From Capnocytophaga felis (lineage in GTDB: Bacteria > Bacteroidota > Bacteroidia > Flavobacteriales > Flavobacteriaceae), in NCBI RefSeq assembly GCF_009684755.1, contig NZ_BLBC01000005.1, forward strand, positions 124,001 through 188,000: a DNA stretch of 64,000 nt, in the 5' to 3' direction. Position 1 is the first letter of the stretch. Each line of letters starts with the position of its first letter. Below the pieces are notes generated by a model, which made no database searches, was not told the origin of the DNA, and saw nothing but the letters and a program-made list of their open reading frames with translations. The position numbers were made by a program, and so were the translations under genes. Below, one piece after another: positions 1 through 7,876 of this stretch.

Positions 1-17
1 GGTTTTTGTATTGCCAT
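1..17 (-). CDS. Start of a leftward gene cut by the window edge
   Basis: Only five codons and part of a sixth are inside the window (reading M-A-I-Q-K). The ATG at 17-15 lies about 28 bases downstream of a minus-strand TAccTTTG box at 52-45, which is the usual spacing for a promoter in this group. The product cannot be recognised from so few residues. Confidence 0.3.
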
Positions 18-93
18 AAATTCCTTATCTTAACAAACAGGCGGCAAAGGTAAGAATTTAATTTGAAAAGCTCCGAATTGGTTAATTTTTCAT

Positions 94-101
94 TACCTTT
101 G
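94..101 (+). promoter_or_regulatory. Promoter -7 box (TAccTTTG)
   Basis: This matches the Bacteroidota TAnnTTTG element and lies 47 bases before the metalloprotease start. No well-spaced TTG -33 element is visible (the nearest is 13 bases upstream, at 78-80). A minus-strand TAccTTTG at 52-45 makes this a divergent promoter region. Confidence 0.5.
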
Positions 102-147
102 CCGAGATTTAACAAATTCATTTTATACAACCAAACACATATTATTT

Positions 148-2637
148 ATGCGTAAATTGACATTATGCTTCTCAGCATTGCTTATGTTATTCTCTGTAAA
201 TGAAGTAAATGCACAGCTTTTTGGAAAATCCAAGAAAAAAGCCCAAGCCGAGGCTGAAGCCAAGAAAAAAGCCGAAGCGGCTAAACCCAAAGGATTTGAT
301 GCCGTAATCCCAAAAACGGCAAAAACCACACAAGGACTATTCACCGTCCACAAAGTAAACGACAAGTATTTCTACCAAATTCCTGATTCTTTATTGGGTA
401 AAGAAATGCTGATGGTTACCCGTATTTCCAAAACGGCAACAGGCATCGGATTTGGAGGGGAAGAGGCTAACAATCAGGTAATTCGATGGGAAAAGAAAGA
501 TAAAAAAATATTGGTAAGAATGGTGTCGCACAGCATCATTGCCAGCGACAGTCTGCCGATTTATGAGGCGGTTATCAACTCGAATGTAGAGCCTATTTTG
601 GCAAGTTTCGATATTAAAACACGAGGGAAAGACAGCATTTCATCGGTTATTGAAGTCAATGAACTTTTCGATAAAGACACCAAACCTTTCGGACTTTCAG
701 AACGTTACCGAAAACAATATAAAGTCGGAGGTATAGACCCAAAACGAAGTTTTATCGACCGTATTAAAACTTTTCCTAAAAACATTGAAGTGCGTAGCAT
801 CAAAACCTACAATGCCGCTGAACCACCTGCTCATACCAGTCGTATTGCGGGAATTATCACGGTGGAAATCAATAATTCAATGATTTTGCTTCCTGAAAAA
901 CCGATGAAACGCCGATATTTCGATGAGCGTGTAGGCTGGTTTACCACTCGCCAAACGGATTATGGGCTTCCCGTTCAAAAAACAAAATCTGTCTCATACC
1001 TCGACCGTTGGCGATTGGAAGTAAAAGACGAAGACATCGAAAAATTCAAACGTGGCGAATTGGTTGAACCCAAAAAACCTATCGTTTATTATATTGACCG
1101 AGCTACCCCAAAAGAATGGGCTCCATACATAAAACAAGGTATCGAAGACTGGCAAAAAGCCTTTGAAGCTGCGGGATTCAAAAATGCCATCATCGCCAAA
1201 GACCCGCCTACAAAAGAAGAAGACCCCGATTGGGACCCAGACGATATGCGATATTCAGTGGTGCGTTACTTGGCTTCGCCCATTCCTAACGCTAACGGTC
1301 CGCACATCAGCGACCCACGCACAGGAGAAATCCTAAATGCCAACATCAATTGGTATCACAATGTAATGACCTTGCTTCGCAATTGGTTTTTTGTTCAAAC
1401 GGCAGCCATCAACCCCGAAGCTCAAAAAGCTGCATTCAAAACTGAAATTATGGGACGTTTGATTCGGTTTGTGTCTTCACACGAAGTTGGTCATACCCTC
1501 GGATTGCCTCACAATATGGGAAGTAGCCACGCCTATCCTGTGGATTCCTTGCGTTCGGCTTCGTTCACCAAAAAACACGGAACGGCTCCTTCCATTATGG
1601 ATTACGCCCGATTCAACTATATCGCTCAACCTGAAGACAAAGGCGTAGCTCTGATGCCTGAAATCGGGATTTATGACAAATATGCCATCGCTTGGGGATA
1701 TCGCCCTATTTTGGACAAATCTGCCGAAGAGGAAAAAGAAATACTCAGTCAGTGGATTTTAAAACACGCTGGCGACCCGCTTTATCGCTTCGGACATCAA
1801 CAAATGGGACATATTGTTGACCCAAGTTCACAGTCGGAAGATTTGGGAGATGACACTATGAAAGCAAGTACATACGGAATTGCCAACCTAAAACGCATCG
1901 TTCCGAATTTGATAAAATGGACAACCAAAGAAGGTGAAACTTACGAAGACTTAAAAGACCTTTACGGACAAGTTTTGGGGCAATATCGCTTGTACATCGG
2001 ACACGTTGCCGCCAATGTAGGAGGTGTTTATGAGTATTACAAAACCACTGACCAACCCGGAGAAGTGTACGTTTACGTTCCGAAAGACATCCAAAAAAGA
2101 GCGGTTCAATTCCTTAATAAAGAAGTATTTAAAACTCCTTCTTGGCTTATTGATGCTTCCATTGTCAAACGCATTGAATATGCGGGGACTTTGGAGCGTA
2201 TCAAAAACATACAAGCCGTTGGTTTATCACATTTACTCGACATTGCCCGACTACATCGAGTAATTGAGAATGAAGCCATTAACGGAGAAAAAGCCTATAA
2301 AGTTACCGAGCTGATGGGCGATATTCGTAAAGGTGTGTGGACAGAACTTACAACCGGAGCAAAAATAGATGCCTATCGCAGAAACTTGCAACGTTCGCAC
2401 GTGGAAATTTTAGGAAAAATATTACTGGAAACCAAACCATTAGCTCCTGTTCCTCCGAGCCCTTATTTCAAAGGAACCAATGCCAATCCGCATACCTCTG
2501 ACATTAAGGCTGCCGTTCGTGCCGAACTTTCACAAATCCGCACAATGGCTCGCTCGGCATCTTCGGCAGATGTTATGACCAAAAATCATCTGAAAGACAT
2601 CGTTGCCCGTATCGATAAGTTGTTCGAAACGAAATAA
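148..2637 (+). CDS. Zinc-dependent metalloprotease, DUF5117/DUF5118 type
   Basis: This 829-residue exported protease has a signal peptide (about residues 1-22, ending NAQ) followed by a short Lys/Ala/Glu-rich linker (24-46). The zinc site is a metzincin-type HExxHxxGxxH with H445, E446, H449, G452 and H455, and a Met-turn SIMDY follows at about 482-486. The upstream part corresponds to the DUF5118 and DUF5117 regions found in large Bacteroidota periplasmic or surface metalloproteases. It probably degrades proteins or peptides outside the cytoplasm; the substrate is not evident. It stands alone, with its own promoter box and a strong terminator directly downstream. Family assignment is strong and the physiological role is unknown. 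Confidence 0.88.
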   Translation: MRKLTLCFSALLMLFSVNEVNAQLFGKSKKKAQAEAEAKKKAEAAKPKGFDAVIPKTAKTTQGLFTVHKVNDKYFYQIPDSLLGKEMLMVTRISKTATGIGFGGEEANNQVIRWEKKDKKILVRMVSHSIIASDSLPIYEAVINSNVEPILASFDIKTRGKDSISSVIEVNELFDKDTKPFGLSERYRKQYKVGGIDPKRSFIDRIKTFPKNIEVRSIKTYNAAEPPAHTSRIAGIITVEINNSMILLPEKPMKRRYFDERVGWFTTRQTDYGLPVQKTKSVSYLDRWRLEVKDEDIEKFKRGELVEPKKPIVYYIDRATPKEWAPYIKQGIEDWQKAFEAAGFKNAIIAKDPPTKEEDPDWDPDDMRYSVVRYLASPIPNANGPHISDPRTGEILNANINWYHNVMTLLRNWFFVQTAAINPEAQKAAFKTEIMGRLIRFVSSHEVGHTLGLPHNMGSSHAYPVDSLRSASFTKKHGTAPSIMDYARFNYIAQPEDKGVALMPEIGIYDKYAIAWGYRPILDKSAEEEKEILSQWILKHAGDPLYRFGHQQMGHIVDPSSQSEDLGDDTMKASTYGIANLKRIVPNLIKWTTKEGETYEDLKDLYGQVLGQYRLYIGHVAANVGGVYEYYKTTDQPGEVYVYVPKDIQKRAVQFLNKEVFKTPSWLIDASIVKRIEYAGTLERIKNIQAVGLSHLLDIARLHRVIENEAINGEKAYKVTELMGDIRKGVWTELTTGAKIDAYRRNLQRSHVEILGKILLETKPLAPVPPSPYFKGTNANPHTSDIKAAVRAELSQIRTMARSASSADVMTKNHLKDIVARIDKLFETK

Positions 2638-2654
2638 CAGCACGTAATTTTTCT

Positions 2655-2705
2655 AAAAAGGAATTATTAATTTGTATTAATTCAGATTAATAATTCCTTT
2701 TTTTA
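2655..2705 (+). terminator. Rho-independent terminator after the metalloprotease gene
   Basis: A long perfect AT-rich inverted repeat (arms about 2655-2671 and 2686-2702) ends in a run of T. It separates the metalloprotease gene from the pseudouridine synthase gene. Confidence 0.8.
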
Positions 2706-2747
2706 TTTTTTTCTGACAAAAAATAATTTTTTCTCATTTCAAAATGG

Positions 2748-2755
2748 TATATTTG
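2748..2755 (+). promoter_or_regulatory. Promoter -7 box (TAtaTTTG)
   Basis: This TAnnTTTG element lies 67 bases before the pseudouridine synthase start and directly after a terminator. The -33 region is AT-rich without a clear TTG. Confidence 0.5.
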
Positions 2756-2821
2756 CATCCTTTAGAAGCATTTAATTTAAAATATCAATCTCCAAAATAA
2801 TCATAATAAATAGAGAAACTT

Positions 2822-3886
2822 ATGGAAAATAAAAAGTATTCCAGCAGAGAAAATTCAAATTCACAACGCACCAATAACTACAAGAAAAAAACTTATTCAA
2901 GCAACTTCAAAAAGGAATACAATAATAATTCCTCTGAGAATTCTGACTACAAACCAAAATCAAACAACTTCAGAAAAAACAATAACAATCGATTTTCTTC
3001 TGAAAAAACAGAAACAAATTCTTACAAAAAAACATATAATCCTAATTTTAAAGAAGATTCAGGACGAAAAAAGACTTATAATCCTAATTTCAAAAAGAAT
3101 AATGATTATAAAAAACCTTTTGTTAAGAAAAATTACAACAACAATTACGAAAGTGAAGCTCCAACGCCTGTAAATGCAGAAATTCGATTGAATAAATTCA
3201 TCGCAGATGCTGGAATTTGTTCTCGAAGAAATGCCGATATTTATATCTCATCAGGAAATGTTGAAGTAAACGGAGAGGTAATGACAACGTTGGGATATCG
3301 TGTAAAACCTACGGATATTGTAAAATTTGACGGAAAAGTAATTACTTCCGAGAAAAAAGAGTACATCTTGCTAAACAAACCCAAAGGTTTCATCACCACC
3401 ACAAACGATGAAAAAGGACGAAAAACAGTTATGGATTTGGTAGCAAATGCTACAACGGCTCGTATCTTGCCTGTTGGGCGTTTGGACAGACCAACAACCG
3501 GACTTCTGCTACTTACAAATGATGGTGAATTAACCAAAAAATTAACACATCCAACTCACGGAGTACGAAAAATATATCACGTTGTACTTGACAGAAAGCT
3601 GGATTATAAGGATTTTATAAAAATCGAAGAAGGAATTGAGCTTGAAGACGGATTTATCCAAGTTGATGAAATTAGCTATGTGAACGACAAACCTAAAAAT
3701 GAAATCGGGGTAAAAATTCACAGTGGAAGAAACCGCATCGTACGCCGTATTTTTGAGCATTTGGGTTACAATGTTGAAAAATTAGACCGTGTTGTTTTTG
3801 CAGGATTAACAAAAAAAGACCTTCCTCGAGGACATTGGAGAAGACTAACTCAACAAGAAATCATAAATTTGAAAAACATAAAATAA
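2822..3886 (+). CDS. rluB: rRNA pseudouridine synthase, RsuA/RluB family, with long basic N-terminal tail
   Basis: The protein isomerises a uridine to pseudouridine in ribosomal RNA. Residues about 121-168 form an S4 RNA-binding domain (RLNKFIADAG... CSRR), followed by the RsuA/RluB catalytic domain with the GRLD motif, D222 being the catalytic aspartate. Residues 1-118 are an Asn/Lys/Tyr/Ser-rich, probably disordered extension that roughly doubles the usual upstream length. It holds three copies of a KKTYxxNFK motif (about 22-30, 69-77, 83-91). The target position (2605 by analogy with RluB) is inferred from the family only. The start ATG follows a promoter box at 2748. Confidence 0.85.
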   Translation: MENKKYSSRENSNSQRTNNYKKKTYSSNFKKEYNNNSSENSDYKPKSNNFRKNNNNRFSSEKTETNSYKKTYNPNFKEDSGRKKTYNPNFKKNNDYKKPFVKKNYNNNYESEAPTPVNAEIRLNKFIADAGICSRRNADIYISSGNVEVNGEVMTTLGYRVKPTDIVKFDGKVITSEKKEYILLNKPKGFITTTNDEKGRKTVMDLVANATTARILPVGRLDRPTTGLLLLTNDGELTKKLTHPTHGVRKIYHVVLDRKLDYKDFIKIEEGIELEDGFIQVDEISYVNDKPKNEIGVKIHSGRNRIVRRIFEHLGYNVEKLDRVVFAGLTKKDLPRGHWRRLTQQEIINLKNIK

Positions 3887-3918
3887 CAACGAACTGCCTG
3901 AATGGCAGTTCGTTGTTT
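3885..3918. terminator. Bidirectional terminator shared by two convergent genes
   Basis: A perfect 14-base inverted repeat (3885-3898 with 3905-3918) carries A and T runs on both sides. It overlaps the stop codons of both the rightward rluB gene and the leftward clostripain-type gene, so it serves both. Confidence 0.8.
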
Positions 3919-5059
3919 ATAAATTCATATACCAAGCATATTTCTTGTAATAAGAAGATAATACTAAACTCGGTTCTTTCAAAAAAACATAAGTTGTTAA
4001 TCCTGAATGGGCATTAATCTCTAACTGTTTGGCAAACTTGGGAGTATGTGCTTTGTAAAGAATCAATTTTTCTAAAATTTTTCTGATATTTTGAAGCTGG
4101 ATTGTGTTTCTTTCATCAAGTTTTTCTAAGTAATCATAAAAATCGTAAAAAATGGGATTTTTGGAGCGATCAAATCGTTGAATTTTTTGTTCCTTAATAA
4201 AATCAACAGATTGTTTTTCAAAAATCTGAAAATTTTTAACCGCTTGTGCTAACTCATCAAAAAAACAATTTTCAGTAACGCTAATCGTTGCCGAACGATA
4301 CATTCCTTTTTTATTATTGTAGAAATCATAAAAATATGTTGCCCAATGTATTGGTGTTTTGCTGTCATCAAAGAACATAGATGTAAGTGATTGATACGGA
4401 AATCCCGTTTGCAAAATTTCTGCTGATGAAGCAATGAAATATTTTGACTTTTTACGTAACTCATACAAAACCTCAACAGAAGCCATAAAACAAGCATCAA
4501 AAATAATGGTGTCAAAACCATTATCAGGAAGCACTTCAGAAAGATCAAAAATACTCATTTCGTGTCCTTTATCTTTCCCAAATGATTTTGAAGGAACACT
4601 AAAATCCTGTTCTAAATCAAACTTTTGCGGAAGCCAACCCGTTCCGTGTGACCATAAAATAAGCGTGTATTTATCTGAAGGAAATTGCAATTTTATATCG
4701 GTAAGTATTTTCTTCATCACCTCCTTGTCGGAAGACTGAAAATCAGTTAAATGAGGCAAAATTTTAATATTTTCAGTTGCTTCGATTTTGAAAACAGAAG
4801 GGCGTTTATCACGAATGTAATCAGGAGTATCAAGCACTACTACAAAATTTCCGTCAAATGAATCTTTCCATTGATTTTCAATATCCTGAATATTTTTTTC
4901 AGCGTACAGATATAAATCATTATCTGCCATTGCATACAAAATAACCGTATGTTTTTTATACGGAAAAATAGTTTCGGGCTTTTCTATATCCAATTCATCC
5001 TCAGAACAAGCAACCAATAGCAAAATAAAAAACAGAGACAAAAACTTTGGATATGACAT
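3917..5059 (-). CDS. Clostripain-related cysteine peptidase (C11) lipoprotein
   Basis: This 380-residue protein begins with a lipoprotein signal (lipobox LLVAC, lipidated C18), so it is expected at the outer membrane or cell surface. The peptidase C11 catalytic pair is visible: H138 in SHGTGW and C190 in DACFMA. C11 enzymes cut after basic residues and often self-process; whether this one does cannot be read here. It lacks the large extra domains of clostripain itself. The gene is last in a leftward trio with a small barrel-like protein and a lipoprotein, but a hairpin at 5075-5107 separates it from them. Substrate unknown. Confidence 0.8.
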   Translation of the reverse strand: MSYPKFLSLFFILLLVACSEDELDIEKPETIFPYKKHTVILYAMADNDLYLYAEKNIQDIENQWKDSFDGNFVVVLDTPDYIRDKRPSVFKIEATENIKILPHLTDFQSSDKEVMKKILTDIKLQFPSDKYTLILWSHGTGWLPQKFDLEQDFSVPSKSFGKDKGHEMSIFDLSEVLPDNGFDTIIFDACFMASVEVLYELRKKSKYFIASSAEILQTGFPYQSLTSMFFDDSKTPIHWATYFYDFYNNKKGMYRSATISVTENCFFDELAQAVKNFQIFEKQSVDFIKEQKIQRFDRSKNPIFYDFYDYLEKLDERNTIQLQNIRKILEKLILYKAHTPKFAKQLEINAHSGLTTYVFLKEPSLVLSSYYKKYAWYMNL

Positions 5060-5074
5060 ATTCTTAAAAAATAT

Positions 5075-5107
5075 AATCCCTCAAAATAGTTATTTTTTTG
5101 AGGGATT
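5075..5107 (-). terminator. Hairpin terminator between two leftward genes
   Basis: A 12-base perfect stem (5075-5086 with 5096-5107) has T-rich sequence on both strands. It follows the stop of the gene at 5116-5673 and would uncouple it from the clostripain-type gene. Confidence 0.65.
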
Positions 5108-5115
5108 TTTTGAAC

Positions 5116-5673
5116 TTAGAAAAATTTTGATTTAAAACCAATCCCAATCAAAGGGACTACATATTGATAATCCTTAATTTTACCATCAGGTAATTCGTGA
5201 GAATCAAAATAATAACTCACTCCTAAACTCACAAAAGGCTTAATTTTGTTGGTTGACAAGGTATTGATATAACATTGAAGTCCTGCTTTTCCTCTGAAAA
5301 AAATCCAGTCGGGATTGGATTTTGTAGAAGGATTTAAATCGCAAATACCAAGAGTTACATCTGCCCTAAGCGAAATAACATCATTTGTGCACAAGAGAGT
5401 ATTGGTATTGATGCCTAAGCCAACAGAAATCCCTTTATGTTTTGCTTTGAGTTCATCTCTGAAAACCATATACGAAACCGGAAACACTACTCCTATCCTA
5501 AATTTTTCAGAAAATTCATATCCTCCAATAAAATCTGCATCCATAGCCGTCATCGCACTCTTGTCTTTACTGAAATTAGAGCCAAAACTGATTTCTATAC
5601 TTTCATAGAACCCTTTTTGTGCGATTACTTCCAATGACAGAAAGGTAAGTAAAAAAAAGCATATTTTTTTCAT
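5116..5673 (-). CDS. Exported protein, probable small outer-membrane beta-barrel
   Basis: This 185-residue protein has an N-terminal signal peptide (about residues 1-18, ending VIAQ). The remainder alternates hydrophobic and polar residues in strand-like stretches rich in Gly, Phe and Tyr, and ends in KSKFF, a terminal aromatic as in outer-membrane barrels. I do not recognise a named family. It starts three bases after the stop of the lipoprotein gene upstream (5677-6443), so the two are very likely co-transcribed. The barrel assignment is inference from composition. Confidence 0.55.
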   Translation of the reverse strand: MKKICFFLLTFLSLEVIAQKGFYESIEISFGSNFSKDKSAMTAMDADFIGGYEFSEKFRIGVVFPVSYMVFRDELKAKHKGISVGLGINTNTLLCTNDVISLRADVTLGICDLNPSTKSNPDWIFFRGKAGLQCYINTLSTNKIKPFVSLGVSYYFDSHELPDGKIKDYQYVVPLIGIGFKSKFF

Positions 5674-5676
5674 AAA

Positions 5677-6443
5677 CTATCTTCTATTAAAACAATATCC
5701 CAAACGAGGTAATCCTGCCTTCAAAAGTCCGGTACCTACAACCGCTCCAACCCCTGTATAATAAGACACCCCACCAACAACGGTCCCAACGATTCCAAAT
5801 GCACAAGTGTTAACAATGCTGTTCCATTGCTTTTTTATCCATCGCCAAGCTCTTCCAAAAAATTTGGTTTCGACTTGTCCTGTTAAAAGTGTTTGAACAT
5901 CTTCATATACTGAAAGCTGCGTAATTAACCGAGCATTAGATATTGATAAGTAAACGATTATATCTCTTTTTTCATCTTTTAAAAGTGTCTGATTTGTCAA
6001 AATTTCTTCAATAAACAAATCTTTTTCTTTATCATAAAGAGATAAAACCTGCTCTGGCAGGGCATCATCGGAAATTGTATCTCCTAATCTTATTAATCTT
6101 TCTGAAAAGAGTTTTATGTATTTTTGAAGTGTCTCTACTGAGGTGGTATTTTCAAACTCTTGATAGATACCACTTGACTTGAAAGCCACTCCATTCTCTT
6201 TAATTCTATCATTAATTTGATCAATTGTTACAACATCACCCTCTTCCTTTAACTCCTCAACACTTTGTAACATCAACTGATGTTGTGCTTTGTTTGAAAC
6301 TTCAATTTGTTTGAGTAAATCACTACTTAATAAATTCTCAATGGTATTTACTTCGTTTTGAACATTCTGTTCTTCTGTTTTACTACAAGCCAATACAACG
6401 ATACTTATTGTGAATAATGTCAATCCCTTAATTTTTTTCTCAT
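5677..6443 (-). pseudogene. Lipoprotein with C-terminal glycine-rich hydrophobic segment; 5' end frameshifted
   Basis: The open frame of 248 residues can only begin at a TTG (6423-6421). Just upstream an ATG (6443-6441) begins M-R-K-K but hits a stop because a run of seven A (plus-strand T at 6432-6438) puts it one base out of frame. With eight A the product would start MRKKIKGLTLF and continue into a perfect lipobox (VVLAC), so a frameshift at the tract is the simplest reading. The body (about 15-185) is charged and helical. The end carries a cationic, Trp-rich stretch RAWRWIKKQW (about 190-199) and a Gly/Val-rich hydrophobic region. No family is recognised. It is either phase-variable, a recent mutation or a sequence error. 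Confidence 0.6.
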
Positions 6444-6655
6444 TTTTAGTTATTTTTAAAAATTAACTTATTTTTTATTCAAATATTTAAAGCACAAACA
6501 TACAAAAGTTTTTTATATTTACAAACAATCTAAATAAAAATATAAAAAGCACATCATCAACTAAATAAAAACACACAACTTATAAATAACAAAAAGATTA
6601 TCCCCATAACACTATCTATAAAAAATAATAATTTTCACTCAAAATAGAAAACACA

Positions 6656-7456
6656 TTATACCTCCCTTTGTCTTTTCGCTTCAAAAATTAAAACCGCAGC
6701 AGCCACAGATACATTCATTGAATCAATAACACCTTCCATCGGAATAATGATATTCTGGTGAGAATTTTGCAGCCATTCATCTGTAAGTCCCTCATCTTCT
6801 GTCCCAACAACAATCGCCGAAGCCTCTTTAAATGATACTTCCGTGTAAGGCTTTGAAGCTGAAAGAGCTGCACAAAATATCTTTATATTTTTCTCTTTCA
6901 AAAAAGAAATGATTTCAGAGGTTGTTCCCATTGCCACCGAAGTTGTGAAAAGACATCCAACACTTGAGCGAATTATGTTGGGATTGTATAAATCTGTTTT
7001 AGGATTGGCTATCAAAACAGCATCAATACCAGCTGCATCGGCAGTACGCAACAAAGCTCCTATGTTTCCGGGCTTTTCAGGAGCCTCCGCCACCAAAACA
7101 AGAGGATTATTACCCTTAAAATCAACATCTTTCAATAAATGGGATTTCGTTTCTGCAACAGCAATAATCCCTTCCGTTGATGAACGATAGGTCAATTTTT
7201 CATACACGTCTTTTGAGATACAGATAGTTTGGATTTCTTTATTTCCTGTTGGCAATAAGCGTTTTACCTTCTCTTCCGAGAAAATTTCTTTTTGAAACAA
7301 TACAGTTTCCAAAATATAATTTCCTTGAATTGCCAACCGTATTTCACGTTCCCCTTCAATGACAAAGACACCTTCTTTTTTTCTGTTTCGGGATTTTTCC
7401 CTAAGCAAAATCAATCGTTTAATAAACGGATTCTGAACACTTGTAATTTCTTTCAT
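6656..7456 (-). CDS. TrmH/SpoU-family RNA 2'-O-methyltransferase
   Basis: This 266-residue protein transfers a methyl group from S-adenosylmethionine to a ribose 2'-hydroxyl in rRNA or tRNA. The N-terminal part (about 1-105) is the substrate-binding domain. The SPOUT domain follows with its three knot motifs: PEKPGNIGALLRTADA (motif 1, catalytic Arg), GTEDEGL (motif 2) and IPMEGVIDSMNVSVA (motif 3). The exact target cannot be assigned; 23S rRNA is likely from relatives. It is a stand-alone leftward gene with a minus-strand TAaaTTTG box at 7485-7478. Confidence 0.82.
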   Translation of the reverse strand: MKEITSVQNPFIKRLILLREKSRNRKKEGVFVIEGEREIRLAIQGNYILETVLFQKEIFSEEKVKRLLPTGNKEIQTICISKDVYEKLTYRSSTEGIIAVAETKSHLLKDVDFKGNNPLVLVAEAPEKPGNIGALLRTADAAGIDAVLIANPKTDLYNPNIIRSSVGCLFTTSVAMGTTSEIISFLKEKNIKIFCAALSASKPYTEVSFKEASAIVVGTEDEGLTDEWLQNSHQNIIIPMEGVIDSMNVSVAAAVLIFEAKRQREV

Positions 7457-7520
7457 CTTCTGTTAAAATTCGAATTGCAAATTTATAAAATATCTTGTCA
7501 GTAAATTTATTTTCAGTACG

Positions 7521-7554
7521 AAAACAAAAAAACGGCAGCCTCAACGCTACCGTT
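7521..7554 (-). terminator. Terminator after the small leftward gene
   Basis: On the minus strand a 9-base stem with one G-U pair (7554-7546 with 7539-7531) is followed by a T-rich run. It lies downstream of the 66-residue gene and upstream of the methyltransferase gene. Confidence 0.65.
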
Positions 7555-7581
7555 CTCCTCAAGTTATGAATAAAATCAATA

Positions 7582-7782
7582 CTATCTACTTTCTATGTAA
7601 GCCACACATTCCATCAATTCTGGCTTATTTTTGGTATAGGCATCTAACCAAACTTTCAACTCCTCTACCTCATAAGGCAGCAACCTATCTGTTGCTTTTG
7701 TAAGTTCCTTACGAAATAATCCTGGGTCAAAACTTACCTTTGATAAAATCATTTTAGTGTACTCAATCATAGGTCTTTTCAT
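7582..7782 (-). CDS. Small conserved-looking hypothetical protein (66 aa)
   Basis: This cytoplasmic 66-residue protein has no signal peptide or membrane segment. It looks helical, with the core LFRKELTKA followed by LPYEVEELKVWL. It resembles short uncharacterised proteins common in Flavobacteriia, but I cannot name a family. A minus-strand TAtcTTTG box (7818-7811) and a downstream hairpin show that it is expressed as its own unit, supporting a real gene despite its size. Confidence 0.6.
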   Translation of the reverse strand: MKRPMIEYTKMILSKVSFDPGLFRKELTKATDRLLPYEVEELKVWLDAYTKNKPELMECVAYIESR

Positions 7783-7810
7783 AATAATTTTTCTTTTTGT
7801 TTCTCTATAG

Positions 7811-7818
7811 CAAAGATA
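7811..7818 (-). promoter_or_regulatory. Promoter -7 box (TAtcTTTG) for the 66-aa gene
   Basis: This TAnnTTTG element on the minus strand lies 28 bases before the ATG. No clear TTG is seen at -33. Confidence 0.5.
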
Positions 7819-7876
7819 AGAAATAAAAGCGAAAGAATATGATAAAGATTCGTTAATTTTTAGTTAATCAATAGAA

